Positions 58,249-64,000 of a DNA stretch of 64,000 nucleotides are shown here, one piece after another (the stretch's first letter is position 1; every line of letters begins with the position of its first letter). A program made the translations under genes and the position numbers. This DNA comes from a virus. Location: positions 1-64,000 of the IMG/VR virus record IMGVR_UViG_3300035681_000001; one strand, written 5' to 3'. The notes beneath the pieces are model-generated. The model did no database searches and had not been told where the DNA came from. It was given only the letters and a program-made list of their open reading frames with translations.

Positions 58249-59922
58249 GTGCAAAGCACGGTAGTCTATTCTTACGTCAAGGTTCAGCAGATGCCCAGCA
58301 AGTTGATTGCAATGACAGGTCGTGTTTCTTCTTGGTTAGAAGACCCACGTTTTACTCTACCTGTTAGCTGCACAGTATTTAAAGTAGAAGACAAAATGGC
58401 GGGTCGAGACGGCATTCGAGATTCGTGGGACTTTGCTTCTTACGCAATCGGTAACGCCGCTGGAGCAGCAATACACCTGAGTAGTATTAGGGAAAAAGGC
58501 AACGTAAATGCAGCTGGGTTAGTAGCCTCCGGCCCTATGTCTTTTGGAGAGATTTTCTCTACTATCAATAAAATCATTCGTAGGGGTGGTATCTACAAAA
58601 ACGGTGCTATCGTACTGCACCTAGACCTAACACACCCAGATCACCTACATTTCATTAAAGGTTACGATGAAACAGATGAAACCTTAAAGCAACTATCTAA
58701 GTCTCGTAAAGAATGTGATGAAATAAGCGCCATCCTTGAAAGCGTTCAAGGAGAAGAAGTAGAAATTGAGGGAGAAGTCTATACTCTAGAAGAAGCTCAA
58801 GAAGCATTTAAACTTCTTAAGGAAAATCTCAAACAACTAGAAAACCAAGCTCTGTCTGAATCACGCCGTACTTACGCTTGGGTTAAACGCTGTTTGAACG
58901 TAGAGCCTAATTGGTTGGAAACCACACCACCTGACACTATTACAGAAATCCTTAAAGCTATCGCTCGTGGTGACTTATGGCTTAATAAGATTCGTTATGA
59001 CGAATCAGGTGAGCGTCTTTACGCTAATGTTTGCCTAGAAGTGTACCTGAAGCACCGAGGTACTTGTTTGCTGATGCACGGTAACTTAGGTCAAGCTGAA
59101 GTAGGTGCACCTGATTCTCAAGGTAAGTTTGATCATAACCTAGTAGCTATGTATCGTGAAGGAGCCACGTTGCTGTGCGACTTGCACGCTAAAACTGGAG
59201 TGGGTAATTCTGGTTATTACCTGCCTGCTGAGACAGATCGTCAAGTAGGCTTCGGGCTCATTGGTTTGGCTAATTTTCTGAGCTATCATGAAGTCAGCTA
59301 TAAGGATTTCGGCCGGGCTCTCAAGAGAGTCAATGACGGCGAAACCGTGGACGTAGACTCAACAGCTAACAGACTTGCACTAGCCCTTAAGCAAGGTGTG
59401 GAAGCAGGTGCTGAAATCTTCCGAGCCAACCGTATGGAGCGTGGCTTTGCTATTGCTCCTACTGCTACTTGTTCTTACCGTTACCGAGACCTCAAAGGGT
59501 TTACTACTACACCTGAAATTGCTCCTCCAATCAACCGTCTAGTTGATCGAGATTCAGGTACTTTTGGTGTGGAAACTTATGATTACGGTAGCGTTGAAAC
59601 TGCGGCAGAAGTAGGCTGGGAAGATTATTTTGCTGTTGCTAATGAAGTAGTACGCTTACACCAAGCTACTGGACTATTCCACGGATACTCTTTCAACAGC
59701 TGGTCAGACGTAGTTACGTATGACCTGGATTTCTTAAAAGCCTGGAACGACTCACCACAAACGAGTTTGTACTATGCCCTACAAGTAAGCCCAGACACCT
59801 TACGTAAAGACGACGCCTTGGTCTCATTAGACGAAGACTTCCGGTCTCTGTTTGGCTTTGATGAAGAACCCGCCGCCTGCAGCCTAACTCCTGGTAGTAT
59901 TTGTAGTTCCTGCGGAGAATGA
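58249..59922 (+). CDS. nrdA: class I ribonucleotide reductase large subunit, compact
   Basis: GTG 58249 is possible; ATG 58291 or 58312 are alternatives. The 557-aa protein has all catalytic residues: Cys in LPVSCT, the N-x-C-x-E triplet in NVCLEV, the second redox Cys in GTCLLMHGNLG, the YY pair in TSLYYALQ, PTATCSYRY, and a C-terminal CSSCGE redox pair. The N-terminal ATP-cone is absent and the whole is ~200 residues shorter than typical NrdA, so allosteric activity control is probably missing. It overlaps the NrdB start by ATGATG. Confidence 0.93.
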   Translation: MQSTVVYSYVKVQQMPSKLIAMTGRVSSWLEDPRFTLPVSCTVFKVEDKMAGRDGIRDSWDFASYAIGNAAGAAIHLSSIREKGNVNAAGLVASGPMSFGEIFSTINKIIRRGGIYKNGAIVLHLDLTHPDHLHFIKGYDETDETLKQLSKSRKECDEISAILESVQGEEVEIEGEVYTLEEAQEAFKLLKENLKQLENQALSESRRTYAWVKRCLNVEPNWLETTPPDTITEILKAIARGDLWLNKIRYDESGERLYANVCLEVYLKHRGTCLLMHGNLGQAEVGAPDSQGKFDHNLVAMYREGATLLCDLHAKTGVGNSGYYLPAETDRQVGFGLIGLANFLSYHEVSYKDFGRALKRVNDGETVDVDSTANRLALALKQGVEAGAEIFRANRMERGFAIAPTATCSYRYRDLKGFTTTPEIAPPINRLVDRDSGTFGVETYDYGSVETAAEVGWEDYFAVANEVVRLHQATGLFHGYSFNSWSDVVTYDLDFLKAWNDSPQTSLYYALQVSPDTLRKDDALVSLDEDFRSLFGFDEEPAACSLTPGSICSSCGE

Positions 59923-60653
59923 TGTCTAACTCTAAGTCGCCTTATTTCCAAGTTCTGTCCCGCAAAAGGTCGTGGGCCCCCGTGGCTATCCAACGACAAG
60001 CACTCAAACCAGGTGCTGAAGAATCTATCTACCGAGCTCTGGCGCTAAGGTGCCTGGAGCTGCCGGTAAAAGAATTCTTAGCCCAAGGTCTTAAAGGTGA
60101 ATTGCCCAAAACACCAGGAGTAATAGAAATCCTAGAGTCCAATCAAGCCGATGAAGATCGGCACGACTTGGCTTTTGAGTACGCTATCCAAGCACATGGC
60201 ACAGACTTTAAGTCTGAAAAAGAAGCACAACACATCCTTAAGACTATGCTTGAGGATCCTTCACACCCAATCCTTAAGGCAGCTATTTTAGAGCGTTCAG
60301 TGTTCTTTGTGTTGCTGCCCTTTTACCGCTATAACGGTGACAAAGGATTACGCACTATTGCTAATGACATTTCTAGGGACGAACAAACACACGTAACCTC
60401 ACACCACATGATCTGTAAAGAACTAGGTGTGAAGCCATCCGCGTCTCTAAACCGTCTACGCCGTGCAATCGTAGCGTGGGTTATGGAACCTCTAGAATCC
60501 ACTGACAACAAGTGGCAGTCTAAAGACTTCTGGCTTAAGCAATCAGATGAGCTTTATTCTAAAGGTGTAGCTTCTGGCCTAGCAGCTACTAACGCCTCTG
60601 CAATGCCGGCGTTCTTTGAATCGTCAAATACTAATCTACCAAGCTACGCTTGA
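59919..60653 (+). CDS. nrdB: ribonucleotide reductase small subunit, short
   Basis: A 244-aa ferritin-like protein, about 100 residues shorter than usual NrdB. It keeps both ExxH pairs of a di-metal site (ADEDRHD and RDEQTH), and an upstream Glu in ESIYRALALRCLELP. The radical Tyr is not assigned. Coupled to nrdA by 4-bp overlap and followed by a strong terminator. It supplies the radical for NrdA. Confidence 0.85.
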   Translation: MMSNSKSPYFQVLSRKRSWAPVAIQRQALKPGAEESIYRALALRCLELPVKEFLAQGLKGELPKTPGVIEILESNQADEDRHDLAFEYAIQAHGTDFKSEKEAQHILKTMLEDPSHPILKAAILERSVFFVLLPFYRYNGDKGLRTIANDISRDEQTHVTSHHMICKELGVKPSASLNRLRRAIVAWVMEPLESTDNKWQSKDFWLKQSDELYSKGVASGLAATNASAMPAFFESSNTNLPSYA

Positions 60654-60659
60654 CAACAC

Positions 60660-60685
60660 CCCCTGGGTAGCCCCAGGGGTTTTTT
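60660..60685 (+). terminator. strong rho-independent terminator after nrdB
   Basis: CCCCTGGG pairs with CCCAGGGG around a TAGC loop, followed by TTTTTT. It ends the nrdA-nrdB transcript 6 bp after the nrdB stop. Confidence 0.95.
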
Positions 60686-60697
60686 AATGCTCGAACC

Positions 60698-61225
60698 ATG
60701 CAAGTCAAAGTCTTAAACGACGCCCAACTGGCTACACAAGTCTTTACCGAAGACTCACTAGTAATTTGTATAGTAGATCCAGAAGAAGCAATCCCTGATG
60801 CTATAGGGTCAGACGACTCTACTGCAACTAACGTACTGTTTTTAGACTTTAAAGATCAAAATCCAGAAACCCAAGAACAGTTTGATGACTACGAGTCACA
60901 CTTTAATTTAGAAGAAGTTACTGAAGTCCTACAAAGTCTAGAGGACCCTTCAATAGATGTAACTTACGTCTATTCCACGCAAACTACAGCTAGGGCTCTA
61001 GCAGTAGCTGCCGGGTTACTAAGTGCTACAGAAAAAGACTGTAAAGAAGTAATGTACCAGATCGTCAGTCAAGATCCTACTACTCATCCTAACTACTGGG
61101 TAGTAGCAATGTTTGACTACATGCTAGGGTTATCCGGTAAACTCACCACCGCTGCTGATGACTACCTAGCTACTGGACAAGTAATCAGTAAAACTGGACA
61201 AGTCATTAGTGGTGTAAGTCAGTAG
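60698..61225 (+). CDS. tyrosine/dual-specificity phosphatase-like protein lacking the catalytic Cys
   Basis: A 175-aa acidic protein. The loop VYSTQTTARALAVAAGL aligns with the phosphatase signature V-H-C-x5-R-S-A-A-V-A-A of small phage and bacterial DSP-like proteins, except that the Cys is Ser (S93) while R99 stays. This is the typical change of a pseudophosphatase that binds but does not cleave phosphate. The N-terminal half and the closing 'NYWVVAMFDYMLGL' helix also fit. A TGQVIS repeat occurs at the end. It ends at a stop that overlaps the next GTG. Confidence 0.6.
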   Translation: MQVKVLNDAQLATQVFTEDSLVICIVDPEEAIPDAIGSDDSTATNVLFLDFKDQNPETQEQFDDYESHFNLEEVTEVLQSLEDPSIDVTYVYSTQTTARALAVAAGLLSATEKDCKEVMYQIVSQDPTTHPNYWVVAMFDYMLGLSGKLTTAADDYLATGQVISKTGQVISGVSQ

Positions 61226-61401
61226 TGTACTCACTAAATCGGTACGCTTACACGTGCCACCACTGGTTAGCTCACCAACTAGGTACCAACCAAGGTGAAG
61301 TAGTTACTTGGTGGGTCAACGACCATTTAATGGTAGGGTTTAAGTGTGAATGCGGTAAAGTATTGGGTACCCACGAATGCACTTCAGTCCCTAAACCTTA
61401 A
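61225..61401 (+). CDS. small zinc-ribbon-like protein (58 aa)
   Basis: GTG at 61225 overlaps the upstream TAG and opens a 58-residue frame with two Cys/His groups (TCHHWLAHQ; KCECG, then THEC), enough to bind one zinc. Its stop overlaps the next ATG as TAATG. Coupled small gene; the family is unknown. Confidence 0.5.
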   Translation: MYSLNRYAYTCHHWLAHQLGTNQGEVVTWWVNDHLMVGFKCECGKVLGTHECTSVPKP

Positions 61402-61562
61402 TGAGATTCCGTACCCCCACCAAACTAGAACTTTTCATTGATGGGTTTCATTACATTTGTTCAGCTCTAGAGCATCGTAACCAAACCAACAACTGGAGCC
61501 GTAACGTGGCTTTTTGGCAAGACTTAAATGTCGGGTGGTACGATATGTATATTTTAGATTAA
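61401..61562 (+). CDS. small hypothetical protein (53 aa)
   Basis: ATG 61401, coupled to the zinc-ribbon-like gene by TAATG, with a 53-residue aromatic-rich frame (MRFRTPTKLELFIDGFHYIC). The stop lies 33 bp before the next gene. No family recognised. Confidence 0.45.
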   Translation: MRFRTPTKLELFIDGFHYICSALEHRNQTNNWSRNVAFWQDLNVGWYDMYILD

Positions 61563-61595
61563 CGGACACACTACGTAGTAACCTTTGGGATTTGT

Positions 61596-62075
61596 ATGAC
61601 TAACAGCTCAGTTGATGGCCAGTATTCAGACCCTCTTTTTTCAGTTCCTTTTGTTACTCTAGGACTAGTACAAGACGTAAGTGAATTGCGAGTTATTGTA
61701 CATAGTAAGACTGGGTTCAAATATACCTACACAGCTGAATATAACTTCAAAGTAGGAAGAGAGCTGGTTATAGCTAGTGTGAATCTAAGGTCTAAAAGTC
61801 CATTTACCGGATCGCAACAGTTTTTGGCAGAGCGGCGCATTAGTGAGTCTCGTGCGAACCTACTAAACGCAGTAAAAGCATACCAAAACCCTAAAGTAAC
61901 ACCTCAAGATAGCTTTGATGAGATGGTAAGTAGGCTTGCAGTGAAAACTCAACTTAGTAGGACCGAAGTTCTCCAGAGTGCTGTAAATTTGTACTCCTCA
62001 TGGAGCACTAAAAGGTGGGATCAATGGTGTGCAGAAAATCCAGGTGCTCAAGAATGTAAAATGTATGACGTATGA
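61596..62075 (+). CDS. hypothetical protein (159 aa)
   Basis: A 159-aa protein with a beta-rich N-terminal half (YTYTAEYNFKVGRELVIASV) and a helical C-terminal half. The end overlaps the next gene by 11 bp. No family recognised. Confidence 0.6.
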   Translation: MTNSSVDGQYSDPLFSVPFVTLGLVQDVSELRVIVHSKTGFKYTYTAEYNFKVGRELVIASVNLRSKSPFTGSQQFLAERRISESRANLLNAVKAYQNPKVTPQDSFDEMVSRLAVKTQLSRTEVLQSAVNLYSSWSTKRWDQWCAENPGAQECKMYDV

Positions 62076-62268
62076 TACTGGTTACCTAAAAGAACGTATA
62101 GGCGGTGGAAATCCTTACTGCCGCTGTGCATACTGTAAAGTATCAGATCCACAAATTAACGGAGAACTAGAAAACCATGCTGATTGGTGTGAATATAAAC
62201 AACGAAAGCTACTTGAGCAAAAAGTAGAACTCCTAAAACTTGATTACCAAGTAGAAAGAAAAAAGTAG
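62065..62268 (+). CDS. small zinc-finger-like protein (67 aa)
   Basis: Start at ATG 62065 (MTYDTGYLKERIGGG); an upstream in-frame start at 62029 only shadows the previous gene. The segment YCRCAYCKVS, then H-x-x-W-C, has three Cys and one His plus a fourth Cys, fitting a small zinc site. Coiled-coil C-terminus with basic tail. Probable DNA- or RNA-binding helper. Confidence 0.55.
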   Translation: MTYDTGYLKERIGGGNPYCRCAYCKVSDPQINGELENHADWCEYKQRKLLEQKVELLKLDYQVERKK

Positions 62269-62325
62269 TAAAGAATAATATAAAGTACACATAGTAGAAA
62301 AACTAGTTACCCAAACCCAAACCTC

Positions 62326-62724
62326 ATGCATCTAGATGGTATTGCCTCAGTTCCTAAAACCCCTACAAACCTTGATTTAACAGCTAATAACAGATTTACT
62401 GTTCCTGTAACAGTAGTACTGTCGGCTGTTGACGAGCTGAAATTACACAAGTTCTTAAACCTACACTACTTAGGTGATGAAGAAGCAAATGAGCTGATAA
62501 CCTGCGATAACCAACCATATGGTTTGTACCCTAAATACCCTGAAAAAGAGACAGACGACTTTAAAGCCGCCGTTAACCGTATTTGCCAGGAGCACACAGT
62601 TAACCTAGTAGTAACGTATGACGTACTAGGAAAGGCCACTTTTGAACTTGAAAACCCTAACCTAAAGGAGTATCACACGAAATGCTCACTAAAAGAAATC
62701 AAACCCGCTACAAAAAAAGTGTAA
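62326..62724 (+). CDS. hypothetical protein (132 aa)
   Basis: A 132-aa alpha/beta protein (FTVPVTVVLSAVDELKLHKF) with an acidic region and a Lys-rich end. No recognised domain. Upstream gap of 57 bp has a weak AAAGTACACATAG stretch. Confidence 0.55.
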   Translation: MHLDGIASVPKTPTNLDLTANNRFTVPVTVVLSAVDELKLHKFLNLHYLGDEEANELITCDNQPYGLYPKYPEKETDDFKAAVNRICQEHTVNLVVTYDVLGKATFELENPNLKEYHTKCSLKEIKPATKKV

Positions 62725-62750
62725 ACTACCACTAGTTTGTACTTACCTCT

Positions 62751-62945
62751 ATGACCTCAGAGTTCCCCGGCGTCTACGAGTTGCTAATCCGCGAGCCTAA
62801 AGGTTCCGCACCTAAAACACTAGTAATAACCTACGTCAATAACTCCAATCCTGGTTCAGTAATTACCTACAAAGGAATAGATTACACAGTAATAAACCGT
62901 TCTGGTTTGCCGCCTACTGGTCAGCTGCTGTTGCGCCGGATTTAA
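62751..62945 (+). CDS. small hypothetical protein (64 aa)
   Basis: A 64-aa protein, all-beta by pattern (YELLIREPKGSAPKTLVITY), of unknown role. Its size and pattern resemble small SH3-like phage proteins. Confidence 0.5.
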   Translation: MTSEFPGVYELLIREPKGSAPKTLVITYVNNSNPGSVITYKGIDYTVINRSGLPPTGQLLLRRI

Positions 62946-62986
62946 TCCGTAGGTTACCTTAGACAACCTAACTATTTACCACCCTA

Positions 62987-63232
62987 ATGTTAAACTACTG
63001 TCTAAGCTACTTAGTGCTTACGTGGGCTGTAGCTTATGGTTTTTGGATCGCTATAGGCCGCACTAGTTTAGTATATGCAAACGACAGAAAAGCACTACGG
63101 GCATTAATATGCTTGGTTGGAAGTTTAATGTGGCCACTAGGTGCTTTGTGGGCTACAACATACGGAACAACTAAAGTCTTAAGCTGCGGATGTGATAAAT
63201 TATTTGAGTTAACAGTCAAACTCTTAGACTAA
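62987..63232 (+). CDS. small membrane protein (81 aa)
   Basis: An 81-aa protein with two hydrophobic segments: residues ~3-23 (NYCLSYLVLTWAVAYGFWIA) and ~41-60 (LICLVGSLMWPLGALWATTY). Two-helix topology with a Cys-rich end. Could be a holin-like or accessory membrane protein; unassigned. It ends 6 bp before the tRNA-Thr gene on the other strand. Confidence 0.6.
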   Translation: MLNYCLSYLVLTWAVAYGFWIAIGRTSLVYANDRKALRALICLVGSLMWPLGALWATTYGTTKVLSCGCDKLFELTVKLLD

Positions 63233-63238
63233 AGCTAA

Positions 63239-63309
63239 GCCCCCTACGAGGAATCGAACCCGCAACGGTATCTTACAAGGATACTGTTTTACCTTTAAAC
63301 TAAGAGGGC
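63239..63309 (-). tRNA. tRNA-Thr(TGT)
   Basis: On the minus strand: acceptor GCCCTCT/AGGGGGC, D-stem GTTT/AAAC with loop AAAGGTA, anticodon stem GTATC/GATAC with loop CTTGTAA (anticodon TGT), T-loop TTCGATT. The T-arm is imperfect: CGGG pairs with CTCG only with a G-T pair and a shifted loop. The acceptor also has one G-T pair. No encoded CCA. Read by standard rules it is tRNA-Thr(UGU), 71 nt. Confidence 0.85.
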
Positions 63310-63327
63310 AGCTTTATATTATACCAG

Positions 63328-64000
63328 CTACCCTAGTTGATTGCCCATACGCGGGCCAGTAGGCGTCCAATGCCCTGAGCCCCGATGACCTAAAGGCATA
63401 GGTTCGTGTGCAGCTGCTGCAGATTGTCGGTGGCTACCAGCAGGGTCATGCCCTATGCTTTCCACTAGAGTAGTGTATTTCTGAACCAAGCTGATACGTG
63501 CCACTTCTCCCTTTACTTCAGTTTCTTTAGTAGCTACTAGCTGCTTATCATCCCGAACTACCTTAAGCATGGGCTCTGCGTGTTGACTTGCTTTAGGATT
63601 TTGGTTTTCTACCACCACTTGGTGGTTTACTGGTGCTTTAGGTGTAGTTACTAAAGCTGCTGCACCTGCAGCCACTAAAGCTAATACCGCTGCCTGGCGT
63701 TCAGGAGCTACAGCTGAAGCTATCTCAACCTGAGTTTGTCTGATACTAGACTCGTAACTAACTTCAGGTAAGACAACACGTTGTACTGGATGTCTGGTCT
63801 TAACAGGATTTATGGGTATAACTACAGCAGGTTTAGGTACTAAACCACCACCTTTAGCACCTACACCTCGAAGTGCATTTTGAGGCGTAGGTAATACTGG
63901 AGCTTTAGGTAAGGTAGTGTTAATTACATCTCTAGCATGTACTACAGAAACACCGGATTGAGTTTCAAAATAACCAGACAAGCCTGTCCCACCCTGCTTA
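63328..64000 (-). CDS. virion-like protein, partial at right edge
   Basis: The frame is open from the window edge down to its stop at 63328, so the gene begins outside; a TTG at 63981 is an internal codon. The visible ~224 residues start KQGGTGLSGYFETQSGV and have Ala/Pro/Val-rich low complexity (APERQAAVLALVAAGAAALV) followed by a His/Gly-rich C-terminus (GHRGSGHWTPTGPRMGNQLG). Composition and minus-strand direction fit a virion or scaffold protein. Family unknown. Confidence 0.65.
   Translation of the reverse strand, partial: KQGGTGLSGYFETQSGVSVVHARDVINTTLPKAPVLPTPQNALRGVGAKGGGLVPKPAVVIPINPVKTRHPVQRVVLPEVSYESSIRQTQVEIASAVAPERQAAVLALVAAGAAALVTTPKAPVNHQVVVENQNPKASQHAEPMLKVVRDDKQLVATKETEVKGEVARISLVQKYTTLVESIGHDPAGSHRQSAAAAHEPMPLGHRGSGHWTPTGPRMGNQLG

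Overview
The window is a stretch of a tailed double-stranded DNA phage genome, most likely a phage of a cyanobacterium. No host chromosomal housekeeping region is seen. The phage carries its own replisome, nucleotide metabolism, sigma factor and virion adhesins. The cyanobacterial link rests on a sigma factor resembling group-2 (RpoD-like) sigma factors, a flavin-dependent thymidylate synthase of the RTHR...RY type, and large adhesins resembling structural proteins of cyanomyoviruses. That link is inferred from remembered families, not from a search.

Layout. 1-4902 (minus strand): a partial coiled-coil gene and a block of virion or tail-fibre genes. 5006-6699: small genes, then a secreted RlpA-like protein facing a two-helix membrane protein, a possible lysis pair. 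6828-10266 (plus): a DUF6878-like protein, a candidate ubiquitin-fold protein, a sigma-70 factor interrupted by an intein, and small genes. 10315-23714 (minus): two giant paralogous beta-rich adhesins (1712 and 2261 aa) with small helper genes; the 2261-aa protein ends in a T4 gp12-like His-rich tip. 23807-28854 (plus): an HNH nuclease, then a ubiquitin-pathway-like cassette: JAB/JAMM peptidase, PRTRC-B/E2-like protein and ThiF/E1-like protein. The JAMM active-site codons are split by a group I intron carrying a LAGLIDADG nuclease. 28856-29754 and 30796-31236 are minus-strand virion islets set among plus-strand genes.

29779-46270 (plus) holds the replication and recombination genes: RecA, a family A DNA polymerase in pieces, a possible sliding clamp, a uracil-DNA-glycosylase-like protein, an SNF2-like helicase, a DnaX-like clamp loader, a possible delta-like subunit, a highly structured candidate ssDNA-binding protein and a UvsW-like helicase. 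The polymerase is broken twice. One break is an unexplained insert of about 330 bp holding a winged-helix ORF. The other is a group I intron inside catalytic motif C, with its homing endonuclease on the opposite strand. 46481-52763 has ThyX, a GC-richer islet of small accessory genes, a SpoU methyltransferase and a nucleotidyltransferase. A shortened tRNA-like element follows. 52881-60653 holds a primase, a RuvC-like nuclease, a Cas4/RecB-like nuclease, an HU-like protein, an HTH protein and a compact class I ribonucleotide reductase. 60698-63232 carries small genes including a likely dead phosphatase. A tRNA-Thr and a partial minus-strand gene end the window.

Small overlaps (ATGA, TAATG) between adjacent genes show extensive translational coupling. 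A recurring motif close to AAACAAAGTAcAaCGTnnGG precedes at least six plus-strand genes and is the best candidate for a phage-specific transcription or translation signal. The most notable features are the phage-borne ubiquitin-like cassette, the intein in the sigma factor's promoter-melting region, and the doubly interrupted DNA polymerase.
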